DNA from: Rhodococcus rhodnii
Lineage (GTDB): Bacteria; Actinomycetota; Actinomycetes; Mycobacteriales; Pseudonocardiaceae
DNA: 64,000 nucleotides
NCBI GenBank assembly: GCA_000720375.1
Contig: JOAA01000024.1
Location: 1 to 64,000 of the forward strand
Direction of reading: 5' to 3'
The position numbers were made by a program, and so were the translations under genes. Under the pieces are notes generated by a model. It was given only the letters and a program-made list of their open reading frames with translations, was not told the DNA's origin and did not search any database. This document shows, piece after piece, positions 7,317 to 16,339 of this stretch (position 1 is its first letter; every line of letters starts with the position of its first letter).

Positions 7317-8978
7317 TCACCCGGCGAGCCAGGCAGGCCAGCTGCCATAGCTCGTAATGTCCTTGCCCGCCGCCGCGGACACCGGATCACATTGGAAGCC
7401 AAGGACTTCCGCACCGGTGTCCAACCGAATCCGGCCAAGTGACATCGGCGCGGGAAGCCCTGCGAGGAACGTACCCAGCGCGGCACTGGACAGCAGCCAG
7501 CGTTCGCCACGCAAGGACGCGCCATCGTCCGACCGGACCACCCCAGGTTTGGCTGGATCTGTTGGCAACGCGACCATCCGGTACTCCGGCGCAGTCGTGA
7601 TCTCTCCGTCGAACCGCGCGCCCAGCTCGGTCAACTGGTGATTCAACGGCTGCCCACGTAGGTGCGCGCCGAACACCGCGAGCCCAACCGAAGGGGCGAA
7701 CGGCTCGGGCGCGGTCTCCCCGGTGAGCAACGCGGCGATGTCGAGCGCGACTTGGTCGTCGAAGGCACGGGTGATCACGCTGACGCCGAACGGACTGCCG
7801 TCGGCTTGCCCCGCCGGAACCGCGACCGCAGCCATATCCAGGAGGTTCACGAAGTTCGTGTATGTGCCGAGCCTGCTGTTCACGCCGACGGGGTCTGCCG
7901 CGACCTCGGCCAGCGTTGGATGCCCGACTGTCGTCGGCAGCAGGAGCGCGTCGAACCCGGTCAGCGCAATGGAAGCCCCTGCTCGAGCCTCCGCCAGCCG
8001 TGCCTGGTCCGTCGCGAGCTGGTGAGCGGGCAGCTTTCCGGCTGCCAGAATGATGCCCGCCACGGTCGGGTCGGCGTCTCCTTGGTGCTCTTCGAGAAAC
8101 TCGCCAACAGCCGCATACCGCTCAGCGACGAGGGCACCGTCGTAGAGGAGCTTGGCGGCATCGAGCAATACCTTGACGTCTACTTCGGACACGCGAGCAC
8201 CGGCCGCGCGCAGACTGTCCACCGCTGCGCCGAATGCCTTCCGGGCCTCCGCGGAGAGCGGCGCCAACCCTTCCGGCGTCGGTACGGCCACCGTGGGCTG
8301 TGGGCCAGCGGCCAGCCGGACCAAGGCAGGCCAGTCTCGGCTGCCCGGATCCACGTGATCCAGGCCTGCCACCACCTTCATCACACGCTGCGCGAGTGCG
8401 AGGTCCACTGTGAACACACTCACGGAGTCGTACGGGCGCGCTGCCGGGATGACACCGGTACTCGGCACCAACCCAAGCGTTGGCTTGATACCGACGATGC
8501 CGTGCAACGCGGCAGGGACCCGGCCAGACCCGGCAGTGTCCGTACCGAGCGCGAAGTCGACGATCCCCAGCGCGACAGCGACAGCCGAGCCCGAACTGGA
8601 CCCGCCGGAGATCCGATCAGGCCGATGGGCGTTGCGCACAGCACCGTGCGGGCTCCGGGTACCGACCAGGCCAGTCGCGAACTGGTCGAGGTTCGTCTTG
8701 CCTATGACTATCGCGCCCGCGTCACGCAACCGCTGCACCACGGTCGCGTCTTTCCTTGGCGTATAGGCGAAAGCGGGACAGGCCGCAGTGGTCGGCAGCC
8801 CGCCGACGTCGATGTTGTCCTTGATCGCGCACACCAGGCCGGAAAGCGGCAGGTCCGGACGTACCTCGGCGGCCTCGGCGAGCACCTCGTCCAAGTCCCG
8901 CAGCGTGATCCACACTTCCGGCCGGTCGACCTCGGCGATCCTGCGGTACGCGGCCCGGACCCGCGCCACCGCACTCAT
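7317..8978 (-). CDS. atzF: Allophanate hydrolase (amidase-signature enzyme)
   Basis: A 553-residue enzyme that hydrolyses allophanate to ammonium and CO2. The amidase-signature triad is present: Lys about 53 in CAIKDNIDVGG, the cis-Ser in SGGSSSGS about 124-131, and the nucleophilic Ser about 151 in GTDTAGS. The region after about residue 440 is the C-terminal domain characteristic of AtzF/DUR1 proteins. ATG 8978 overlaps the stop of the upstream carboxylase (ATGA), so it is the last gene of a four-gene operon. An apparent extension of the frame to 9158 runs into the carboxylase gene and is not supported. With the carboxylase and two DUF1989 proteins it completes a route from guanidine or urea to ammonium. 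Confidence 0.95.
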   Translation of the reverse strand: MSAVARVRAAYRRIAEVDRPEVWITLRDLDEVLAEAAEVRPDLPLSGLVCAIKDNIDVGGLPTTAACPAFAYTPRKDATVVQRLRDAGAIVIGKTNLDQFATGLVGTRSPHGAVRNAHRPDRISGGSSSGSAVAVALGIVDFALGTDTAGSGRVPAALHGIVGIKPTLGLVPSTGVIPAARPYDSVSVFTVDLALAQRVMKVVAGLDHVDPGSRDWPALVRLAAGPQPTVAVPTPEGLAPLSAEARKAFGAAVDSLRAAGARVSEVDVKVLLDAAKLLYDGALVAERYAAVGEFLEEHQGDADPTVAGIILAAGKLPAHQLATDQARLAEARAGASIALTGFDALLLPTTVGHPTLAEVAADPVGVNSRLGTYTNFVNLLDMAAVAVPAGQADGSPFGVSVITRAFDDQVALDIAALLTGETAPEPFAPSVGLAVFGAHLRGQPLNHQLTELGARFDGEITTAPEYRMVALPTDPAKPGVVRSDDGASLRGERWLLSSAALGTFLAGLPAPMSLGRIRLDTGAEVLGFQCDPVSAAAGKDITSYGSWPAWLAG

Positions 8979-11900
8979 GCCGGCCCCAGCACGGCAACCG
9001 GGGTGCCAGGCGCGACCTGGGTTCCCGGCTGCACCAAGAGTTCCACCACCACGCCTGGCGCGGGTGCGGACAACTGCGTTTCCGTCTTCATCGCCTCCAG
9101 CGCCACCAATGACTGTCCTTTGTCGACACGATCGCCGGACTGAACGTCGACCCGCCACACCGTCGCCGCGAACGGCGCCTCCACGACCCGTCCGCCAGGC
9201 GGCGCCGACACCTTCGTGGTGGCCGCGACCACGGGTTCCGGTTCGGGCTTGGGATCGAACTCACCGGCCGCGGCCCACGCCTGCCGCTCGGCCTCGAACG
9301 CGACCGACTGCCGGGCCCGGAACTCGGCGATCGATTCCGCGTTGTCGTCGAGGAATTTCTCGTAGTCCGCCAACGCGAACTCGCCGTCGGTGATGTCCAG
9401 CTCGAGCTGGCCGGCGGCGTTGGCCGCCCGCATCTCCAGCAATTCCTCCGCCGACACGGGATACCAGGAGATCCGGTCGAAGAACCGCAGCAGCCAAGGC
9501 GATCCCGGTTCGAACGAGCCACGCTGCTGCCAGCCGTTCCACACCTGCACGGTCCGGCCGACGAACTGGTACCCGCCCGGGCCTTCCATGCCGTAGATGC
9601 ACAGGTACGCGCCGCCGATGCCGACGGAGTTCTCCGCTGTCCACGTCCGCGCCGGATTGTACTTCGTCGTGACCAGTCTGTGTCGTGGGTCCAGTGGTGT
9701 CGCGACCGGGGCACCCAGGTACACATCGCCAAGACCCAGCACCAGGTACGAGGCGTCGAACACCGTCCGGTACACGTCGTCCACACTGGACAAGCCGTTG
9801 ATCCGGCGGATGAACTCGATGTTCCACGGGCACCACGGCGCGTCCGCACGGACGCCGGCCATGTACCGCTGGATCGCTTCCCGCGTCGCGGGATCGTCCC
9901 AGGACAGTGGCAGCCGCACCGATCGGCTGGGCACCACCAGGTCCCCGGTCGCGGGCAGTTCCTGCTCCAGTTCACGGACCAGGCCCAGCGCCTTGCTGAC
10001 CGACAACTGGTCAGGGTCGGTATGCACCTGCAGCGACCGGATACCCGGCGTGATGTCCACAATGCCGGGTACATCGACCTTCGCGAGCCGCTCGGCCAAC
10101 GCGTGCACCCGCATCCGCAGTGCGAAGTCGAGTTTCATCGGCCCGTACTCGACGAGCACGTTGTCGTCGCCGCTGCGCCGATACGTCACCGCCGGTCGGT
10201 CCTGAGTGGACTCAAGCCGGTCCAGGACGCCATTGTCGGACAGCTTCGCGGCGGTGATTGTCCGCACTGGATGGCTGCGCAACTCGGTGGCTTGTTCGGC
10301 GTCGACAGGGACAAATTGGACGGTGTCACCGGGCCGCAACTGCCCGAGCTTCCACCGCTGGCCGGTGACCACGGTCGCGGGACAGACGAACCCGCCGAGG
10401 CTGGGGCCGTCCGGTCCGAGCAGGATCGGCAGGTCGCCCGTGTAGTCGACGGCACCGACGGAGTACGGGGTGTCGTGGATGTTCGACGGGTGCAAGCCCG
10501 CCTCGCCGCCGTCCTCACGCGCCCAAGCAGGCCGGGGACCGACCAGCCGCACACCGGTTCGTGCGGAGTTGAAGTGCACGTTCCAGGTTGCCGCGTAGAA
10601 CTGGTCGATGTCCTCGGGCGTGAAGAATTCGGGTGCGGCATGCGGACCTTCGAGCGCACCGATCTCCCAGTGCTGCCCGAAAATCGGGCGTTGGTCCGCG
10701 GGAACCTCACCCGCAGCCGGGGTTTCCGGTTCGGCGCCGGGCGTGAGCACGTCTGCTGTGGCGAGCGCTCGACCACCATGGCCACCGAACTTCCCGAGGG
10801 TGAATGTCGCTTTGCTGCCAAGGAATGCGGCCACGTCCAGGCCACCACGCACCAGGACATAGGTCCGCAGGCCCTGGCTGCTCGGGCCGACGTCGAGTTC
10901 CCCACCCGCGGGAACGGTCACCGGCGTCCACTGAGGAACAACAGCGCCGTCCACTGTGATCTCGGCGGGCGCGCCTGTCACACACACCACGGTTTCATGG
11001 CTGAATCGCAGCGCCGGACCATCCACAGTGCACTCAAGACCGGCCACGCCTTCGTCGTTGCCGACCGCGACGTTGCCGAGCCGGAACGACAAATCGTCCA
11101 TCGGCCCGCTCGGCGGAACCCCGACGTGCCAGTAGCCGATACGTCCCGGCCATTCCTGCACAGTCGTGGACGTGCCACCGCGGAGAACCTCGATGCGCGG
11201 GTCCGCGTCGGGCACGCTGTCCAAAGTAGCCGTATCGTGCTGTGCCGCGCGCACCTCCGGATGCCGCACGGCAGCGCGCAACTGGCCGAGGTTGGTGCGA
11301 ATGCCGTCGATGTGGGTCTCGGTGAGGGCGTCTCCGAGCCGATCAAGGGCGTCGGCGCGGTCCGTGCCCGTGACGATCACCTTGGCCAGCAACGGGTCGT
11401 AGTGGGTGGTGACGGTCAAGCCTGCTTCTACCCACGTATCCACGCGTGCATCGGCCGGAAACCGTACGCCTGTCAGCAAACCCGCGCTGGGGCGATGTCC
11501 CGCGTTGGGATCTTCGGCATAGACGCGCGCTTCCACAGCGTGGCCGCGCGGTTCCGGGATGACGTCGAACATTCCCTTGTCGCCGTCGGCCAGTCGGAGC
11601 ATCCACGCCACGAGGTCGATCCCGTACACCGCCTCAGTCACCGGGTGCTCGACCTGCAGGCGGGTGTTCACCTCCAGGAACGCTTCCTGCTGGCGAACGG
11701 GGTCGTAGACGAACTCGACCGTGCCCGCCGACCGGTACCGCACCGACTCGCCGAGCGCGACCGCGGATTCGAGCAAACGCTTGACCACGGCCTCCGGGAG
11801 GCCGGGAGCGGGGCACTCCTCGACAACCTTCTGATTGCGCCGCTGCAGGGTGCAGTCGCGTGTGCCGAGCGCAAGCACACGGCCTTCGCCATCACCGAAT

Positions 11901-12529
11901 ATCTGCACCTCGACGTGCCGTGCCCGCTGCACCAGCCGTTCCAGGAACACGCCGGAGGTCGCGAAGCTCTTCGCGGCGATGCTCTGCACGGAATCCCACG
12001 CGGCTCGCAGCTCATCCGGGGTGTGGCAGGCACGCATGCCAATCCCGCCACCACCGCCAGTGGCCTTCAGCATCACGGGGTAGCCGATCTCTTCGGCTGC
12101 GGCCGTTGCCTCGTCCACGGTCGCGAGCAATCCCGTGCCAGGCAACAGCGGTACCCCGGCCGCGATCGCCTTCTCGCGCGCGGTGTGCTTGCTGCCGAAC
12201 ACTTCCAGGTGCTCCGGTGCGGGCCCGACGAACGCGATGCCCGCCGCTTCGGCCTGCCGAGCGAATCCCGTGTCCTCGGAGAGGAAGCCGTAACCCGGGT
12301 GGATCGCGTCCGCGCCGGTGTCCAGTGCGGCCTGGATGACGGCGTCTGCCCTGAGGTAGCTGTCGCGGGCGGTTTCGGGGCCGATGCGGACGGCTTCGTC
12401 GGCCGAGCGCACGTGGGGCGACATGCGGTCGGCGTCGGAATACACGGCAACGCAAGGAATACCGAGTTCGTGAGCGCTTCGGATGATTCGGGTGGCGATC
12501 TCGCCGCGATTGGCGATCAGCAGCTTCAC
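8975..12529 (-). CDS. Biotin-dependent urea/guanidine carboxylase
   Basis: A single 1184-residue chain combining every urea-carboxylase domain. There is a biotin carboxylase (about 1-450: KLLIANRGEIATRII, the ATP-grasp GGGGGIGM loop, and EVNTRLQVEHPVTE), then a KipA-like and a KipI-like carboxyltransferase region (about 470-1000), and a C-terminal biotin carrier with EAMKTE (biotinyl Lys about 1148). GTG 12529 overlaps the preceding stop (GTGA); the longer frame is an artefact. Family members called urea carboxylase that travel with two DUF1989 genes have been shown in other bacteria to be guanidine carboxylases, which make carboxyguanidine. I infer that function here from context, not from active-site residues. 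Confidence 0.93.
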   Translation of the reverse strand: MKLLIANRGEIATRIIRSAHELGIPCVAVYSDADRMSPHVRSADEAVRIGPETARDSYLRADAVIQAALDTGADAIHPGYGFLSEDTGFARQAEAAGIAFVGPAPEHLEVFGSKHTAREKAIAAGVPLLPGTGLLATVDEATAAAEEIGYPVMLKATGGGGGIGMRACHTPDELRAAWDSVQSIAAKSFATSGVFLERLVQRARHVEVQIFGDGEGRVLALGTRDCTLQRRNQKVVEECPAPGLPEAVVKRLLESAVALGESVRYRSAGTVEFVYDPVRQQEAFLEVNTRLQVEHPVTEAVYGIDLVAWMLRLADGDKGMFDVIPEPRGHAVEARVYAEDPNAGHRPSAGLLTGVRFPADARVDTWVEAGLTVTTHYDPLLAKVIVTGTDRADALDRLGDALTETHIDGIRTNLGQLRAAVRHPEVRAAQHDTATLDSVPDADPRIEVLRGGTSTTVQEWPGRIGYWHVGVPPSGPMDDLSFRLGNVAVGNDEGVAGLECTVDGPALRFSHETVVCVTGAPAEITVDGAVVPQWTPVTVPAGGELDVGPSSQGLRTYVLVRGGLDVAAFLGSKATFTLGKFGGHGGRALATADVLTPGAEPETPAAGEVPADQRPIFGQHWEIGALEGPHAAPEFFTPEDIDQFYAATWNVHFNSARTGVRLVGPRPAWAREDGGEAGLHPSNIHDTPYSVGAVDYTGDLPILLGPDGPSLGGFVCPATVVTGQRWKLGQLRPGDTVQFVPVDAEQATELRSHPVRTITAAKLSDNGVLDRLESTQDRPAVTYRRSGDDNVLVEYGPMKLDFALRMRVHALAERLAKVDVPGIVDITPGIRSLQVHTDPDQLSVSKALGLVRELEQELPATGDLVVPSRSVRLPLSWDDPATREAIQRYMAGVRADAPWCPWNIEFIRRINGLSSVDDVYRTVFDASYLVLGLGDVYLGAPVATPLDPRHRLVTTKYNPARTWTAENSVGIGGAYLCIYGMEGPGGYQFVGRTVQVWNGWQQRGSFEPGSPWLLRFFDRISWYPVSAEELLEMRAANAAGQLELDITDGEFALADYEKFLDDNAESIAEFRARQSVAFEAERQAWAAAGEFDPKPEPEPVVAATTKVSAPPGGRVVEAPFAATVWRVDVQSGDRVDKGQSLVALEAMKTETQLSAPAPGVVVELLVQPGTQVAPGTPVAVLGPA

Positions 12530-13143
12530 CCGGTGCCGCCTTCGGTGACGATCATCCGCACCGGGGTCGGGTCGAACCCGTTGCACGGGTTGTTGATCTG
12601 CGGGCAGTTCGACACCAGCACCAGCGTGTCCGTCTCCGCGCGCAGCTGGACTTCCAGCCCTGGCGCGGAGATGCCGTCGACGATGCCGAGCGTGCCGTCC
12701 TTCTCGACCGGCACGTTCATGTACCAGTTGACGTTGCTGACCAGGTCGCGTTTGCCCAGTCCCCAGCGAGCGCCCTCGATGAGGAAGTTCTCCACGCACG
12801 CGTGCTGGAAGCGGGTGTGCTGGCCGTACCGCAGCGTGTTGGATTCCTTGCTGCACGCACCACCCAGCGTGTCGTGACGGCCGCATGTGTCGGCGATGAC
12901 CGTCATCAGCGGCGCGCCTTCTTGCGTCCGCAGCACGCTTCCGGTGGTGAGGAAGATGTTGCGTTGAGCCGCGATCGTGGCCGCTGCGCTGTATCTCTTG
13001 CTCGTGTCCGCGGCGTCGTAGGCCAGGAAGTCCACGGCCTGGTTGCCACCGAGGTCGATGATGCTCAGCACCTGTCCTTTTCGGACAATGGTGGAGAACG
13101 GCGCCCGCGCGGCGACTTCCATGTCCAGCACAGCGTTCGTCAC
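12526..13143 (-). CDS. DUF1989 protein, urea-carboxylase-associated (UAAP2); probable carboxyguanidine deiminase subunit
   Basis: A 205-residue DUF1989 protein. The family core is visible: LSIIDLGGNQAVDFLAYDA, then a Cys/His-rich stretch DTCGRHDTLGGACSKES that probably binds metal, and NWYMNVPVEKDGTL. GTG 13143 overlaps the stop of the other DUF1989 gene (GTGA), and its own stop overlaps the carboxylase start, so the subunits are translationally coupled. Paired DUF1989 proteins from such operons form a heteromeric carboxyguanidine deiminase, converting carboxyguanidine to allophanate. Assignment as the smaller (UAAP2-type) subunit is by size and order. Confidence 0.85.
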   Translation of the reverse strand: MTNAVLDMEVAARAPFSTIVRKGQVLSIIDLGGNQAVDFLAYDAADTSKRYSAAATIAAQRNIFLTTGSVLRTQEGAPLMTVIADTCGRHDTLGGACSKESNTLRYGQHTRFQHACVENFLIEGARWGLGKRDLVSNVNWYMNVPVEKDGTLGIVDGISAPGLEVQLRAETDTLVLVSNCPQINNPCNGFDPTPVRMIVTEGGTG

Positions 13144-13970
13144 GCGATCCCCCTGGCGCTCAGGTAGTCGGCGGTGTTCTCGAAGGCGCGGCGCGTTTCC
13201 GGCGTGGCGTTCCACTCCGGACTCTCTGGTGTGGACGGTTCGGCGCGCCAAGCCAGTACCCGCAACGGAGTCACGGTGTAGTCAGGCCGCGGGTCCAACG
13301 GATGCGGCACGTTGACGATCAGCACGACCACCGGCATCTCGGTCCTGATCACCACCGAGCAGCCCGCTCCGGCCGATCCGTCGAACTCCAACGCCCCGTC
13401 GTGTTCCACCCGTACGCCCTGGAACAGCGACAAGCTCGGCGGAATGTCCCGTGGGCCAAGGCCATGCTTGGCTGCGGCCAAGGTGAACAGTCCAAGCCCA
13501 GCAGGTGATTCGCCTTGCGGGCTGCCGTCGCCGTAGCGCTCGGCGTTGCCCGCGATGGTCGACGTGCCGCATAGCGCGTCGTGCCGCTCGGACTCGTCGC
13601 TTACGACCGTGGCGAGCACCCTGGCTTGGTCGGACAGCAAAGCCATTGACCGGCCAACGTAAGCGTTCCACTGAACCTTGACCGTGTCCGCGACATTCAA
13701 CCGCTCCCAAGGTGCGTCGGCGTTGTAGAACAGCAGGTGAGCGCAGGCGTCGCCACGTACGTCGGTCAGCCGCAGCTCCGTGCCGCGCGCCAGGACCTTG
13801 TGGGTGTATCCGCCGCCTGCGACGGTTTCCGCCCAGACAAGCTGCTCGGCCGCCACACCCTCGGGCGGGTCCGGCCAGTTCGTCGCCGGGATCGTCGGCA
13901 TGGTCTCGACAACGGTGCCATCCTGGGCGCGCGCGTGATCGCGTGCGCCGTACGTGGTGGCGGTGGTCAA
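13140..13970 (-). CDS. DUF1989 protein, urea-carboxylase-associated (UAAP1); probable carboxyguanidine deiminase subunit
   Basis: The larger DUF1989 partner, 276 residues. The core includes LTDVRGDACAHLLFYNA, SDESERHDALCGTST (Cys/His metal-binding region equivalent to that of the second subunit) and FQGVRVEHDGALEF. An N-terminal extension of about 60 residues distinguishes it from the smaller subunit. It is the first gene of the operon; the putative TetR operator at 14050-14071 lies about 80 bp upstream, inside the end of the permease gene. The ATG at 13970 is used here. Confidence 0.85.
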   Translation of the reverse strand: MTTATTYGARDHARAQDGTVVETMPTIPATNWPDPPEGVAAEQLVWAETVAGGGYTHKVLARGTELRLTDVRGDACAHLLFYNADAPWERLNVADTVKVQWNAYVGRSMALLSDQARVLATVVSDESERHDALCGTSTIAGNAERYGDGSPQGESPAGLGLFTLAAAKHGLGPRDIPPSLSLFQGVRVEHDGALEFDGSAGAGCSVVIRTEMPVVVLIVNVPHPLDPRPDYTVTPLRVLAWRAEPSTPESPEWNATPETRRAFENTADYLSARGIA

Positions 13971-14011
13971 GGCAGGGCTCCTTCCGGACTCACGGCTACC
14001 TCCAAGCGACC

Positions 14012-15514
14012 CTAGTGCTCCCGAACGCTGGAGTCTACGCAGGTCAGAAATTTCGATCGATTGACCGAAATACGGCTTTCGCGGCTACGCCAATAGAACC
14101 AGCCGACCAGCACCGCGACCACGACGAACTCGATCGGGAACAGCACCATCCAGATCGAACCCGTGCCCGCAAGGTCATAGATCTCACCACGCGGCCAGGC
14201 GATGTTCACGATCATCAGCGCGCCATACGCGACGGCCGCGATCGTGACCGGCAGCGCCCACCGGCCAAGCGAGAACCAGCCAGGCTGCGGCGTGGGAAAC
14301 TGCTTGCGCAGACGCTTGCCCAACAGCGGCGTGGTCACCAGCAGATAGGCCAAGTAGACCAACACCACAGAGGTCGCGGTGATCGTGGCGAAGAGCGTCG
14401 AGTTGCCGAGGTTCAACAACAGCAGGGCGATCGCCAGTGCGCCGGACACGACCGCAGGCGCGATCGGCGTGCCGGTCCGGTCGTTGACCCGGGACAGCCT
14501 GGCGGAGAACGGCAACGCGTTGTCGCGGGCCATCGCGTAGAACAGCCGGATCGTGCCGGTCTGGATCGTCAGCGTGCACACGACCACGGCGATGGCCACG
14601 TCAGCAAGGAAGATCCGGCCGAACGTCTCACCGAACACCGACGTGATCACATACGGCAGACCCCGGCCAGCCAGGTTTCCGTCGGTCAGGCTTGGCGCGG
14701 CCATCAACGCGACCAGGACCACGGCCAGCGCACCGACACCGGAAATCAACAGTGCCCGCAGCACCGCCCTCGGCGCAGCCCGGCGCGCGCTCTTGGTTTC
14801 CTCAGACACGGAAGCCGCGGTGTCGAATCCGTAGAGCACGTAAGCCGCGGCGAGCGCGGAAGCCAGCCACGCTCCTCCCCCGCCGGACGACTCCTGCAGA
14901 ACAACCTGCGGCCCCCTGACCGCGAACGTGATCAGTCCGCCGATCAACACCACGACACCAACCAGTTCGGCCGCGACCCCGATGTCGTTGATACGAGCCA
15001 TGATCCGGACACCGACGGCGTTGACGACGGTCGTGCAGACAAGAAGGAGCGCGCCAAGCAACGCCGCGTTGCTGGCGCCAGTGGCTGACGTGATCGAAGG
15101 ATCACCGCCGACAATCTGGAATCCGCTCCACACCGACGGCAGCACGACCTGCAACGCGATGGCCGCCGACGCGAGCGCGACAACGCACCCGAGCAGCATC
15201 ATCCAACCGGCCAACCAACCGCGGAAGCCACCGGCGAGTTGTTTCGCCCATTGGTACACCGATCCTGCGAGCGGGTAGCGGGAGGCCAGTTCGGCGAAGG
15301 TGAGCGCGACCATCAACTGGCCGAGCAGGACCACCGGCCAGGTCCAGAAGAAGAGCGTGCCGCCGAACGAGTAGCCGAACCCGAAGAGCTGGAAGACGGT
15401 GGTGAGAATGGAGACGAAGGAGAAGCCGGCGGCGAACGCCGAGAAACCACCGAGCGTCCGCCGTAACTCCTGGCGATAGCCGAACTCAGCGAGCTCACTT
15501 GCCGTAGTGGTCAT
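14012..15514 (-). CDS. APC-superfamily permease, probable guanidine/urea/amine importer
   Basis: A 500-residue amino acid-polyamine-organocation permease with about 12 hydrophobic segments. The N-terminal cytoplasmic part (ELAEFGYRQELRRTLGGFSAFAAGF) is typical of the branch that carries amino acids, GABA or amines. It sits just upstream of the carboxylase operon on the same strand and shares its putative operator, so it probably imports that pathway's substrate. The last residues (from about SRISVNRSKFL) are encoded by the second operator copy, which may explain an unusual non-hydrophobic tail ending CVDSSVREH. Substrate specificity is inferred from context only. Confidence 0.88.
   Translation of the reverse strand: MTTTASELAEFGYRQELRRTLGGFSAFAAGFSFVSILTTVFQLFGFGYSFGGTLFFWTWPVVLLGQLMVALTFAELASRYPLAGSVYQWAKQLAGGFRGWLAGWMMLLGCVVALASAAIALQVVLPSVWSGFQIVGGDPSITSATGASNAALLGALLLVCTTVVNAVGVRIMARINDIGVAAELVGVVVLIGGLITFAVRGPQVVLQESSGGGGAWLASALAAAYVLYGFDTAASVSEETKSARRAAPRAVLRALLISGVGALAVVLVALMAAPSLTDGNLAGRGLPYVITSVFGETFGRIFLADVAIAVVVCTLTIQTGTIRLFYAMARDNALPFSARLSRVNDRTGTPIAPAVVSGALAIALLLLNLGNSTLFATITATSVVLVYLAYLLVTTPLLGKRLRKQFPTPQPGWFSLGRWALPVTIAAVAYGALMIVNIAWPRGEIYDLAGTGSIWMVLFPIEFVVVAVLVGWFYWRSRESRISVNRSKFLTCVDSSVREH
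14039..14071. promoter_or_regulatory. Operator-like element, copy 1 (inside permease 3' end)
   Basis: A 33-bp element that matches the copy at 15531-15563 in 29 of 33 positions. Its core, 14050-14071, is an imperfect inverted repeat with arms ATTTCGATCG and TGACCGAAAT around two bases. It lies about 80 bp before the first DUF1989 start, within the permease coding sequence. It is the probable binding site of the TetR encoded at 15673, allowing separate control of the catabolic operon. Confidence 0.6.
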
Positions 15515-15530
15515 TGCCGCTCCCGTCTGC

Positions 15531-15563
15531 GCAGGTCAGCGATTTCGATCGGTCGACCGAAAT
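15531..15563. promoter_or_regulatory. Operator-like element, copy 2 (between permease and TetR)
   Basis: Second copy of the 33-bp element, in the divergent region between the permease (start 15514) and the TetR gene (start 15673). The arms ATTTCGATCG and CGACCGAAAT pair in 9 of 10 positions around GT. It is well placed to repress both the permease and the regulator itself. Confidence 0.65.
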
Positions 15564-15672
15564 TAGGTCCGCAGGACGACAGCGCGGTCTCACGCGTGTT
15601 GCCAGGGCGTAAACGGCACGCCGGTTGTGTTACCGAAATCTGTAACCTGCTCGCAGCTGGCAGGATCGAGGG

Positions 15673-16326
15673 GTGACCAGCAGGGTGGGACGGCCACGCG
15701 CGAGCGGGGCGACGGCAAGCAGCCAGGACGCGAAGCGCGCCGTCATGGAAGCAGCAGCGGAGTTGTTCACTGCCACGGGCTACGCGGCGACAACGACACG
15801 GTCGATCGCCGAACGGGCAGGCCTACGGCAGGCGACGCTGTACTACCACTTCCCAGCGAAGGAAGACATCCTGTGCGCGCTGCTGGCCGAGACCGTCCGG
15901 CCTTCGCTGGAGGTTGCTCGTACGCTGCCGGGGGCTGAGGGTGACGCGGCCACGAAGCTTTGGGCTTTGGCGTACTCGGATATCCGGTTGCTGGGGTCTG
16001 CGAGGTACAACCTGGGGGCTTTGTACTTGTTGCCCGAGGTGGCTTCGCCCGGGTTGGCTTCTTTCCGGGAGGAACGGGCCGAGTTGAAGGATGCTTATCG
16101 GGGGCTGATCGATCAGATTCCCGATGAGGCTCCGACCGCGACGCGGACCGACCTTGCTTTTGGCTTGGTGGAGAGTATTGCCGTTGTCCGGCGGGATGAG
16201 CCTGACCTGGACATTGATGCTCATGCCCATCACGGGGCCGATGGGGTTTTGCGGCTTGCCGGTTTTCATTCGCCCAATTCCGAGCTTCGGGCTGCCGCTA
16301 TGACTTTGCTCGCGGTTCCGCTTTAG
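15673..16326 (+). CDS. TetR-family regulator of the carboxylase/permease locus
   Basis: A 217-residue TetR protein. The HTH lies at about 40-70 (TTTRSIAERAGLRQATLYYHFPAKEDIL). The C-terminal domain is helical and unassigned. GTG 15673 follows GAGGG. It is divergent from the permease with an inverted-repeat operator between them, and a second copy precedes the carboxylase operon, so local repression relieved by guanidine or a pathway intermediate is likely. From about base 15950 codon use loosens (many GGG, GCT, TTG and TTT codons) compared with its first third and with neighbours. Confidence 0.88.
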   Translation: MTSRVGRPRASGATASSQDAKRAVMEAAAELFTATGYAATTTRSIAERAGLRQATLYYHFPAKEDILCALLAETVRPSLEVARTLPGAEGDAATKLWALAYSDIRLLGSARYNLGALYLLPEVASPGLASFREERAELKDAYRGLIDQIPDEAPTATRTDLAFGLVESIAVVRRDEPDLDIDAHAHHGADGVLRLAGFHSPNSELRAAAMTLLAVPL

Positions 16327-16339
16327 TGGTGGGACGCCG

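Noticed and set aside
7662..9143. Plus-strand open frame of 493 codons over the allophanate hydrolase
   Set aside because: Antisense to an intact amidase-signature gene with all catalytic residues; no domain or ribosome-binding site of its own.
9680..12877. Plus-strand open frame of 1065 codons opposite the carboxylase gene
   Set aside because: It is the mirror of a fully recognisable biotin-dependent carboxylase; its translation is Arg/His/Gly-rich with no domain, a common artefact in high-GC DNA.
15515..15672. Guanidine-I (ykkC) riboswitch before the permease
   Set aside because: Only about 30 bp separate the operator from the permease start, and I could not find the conserved ykkC core in either leader; a TetR operator explains regulation better.
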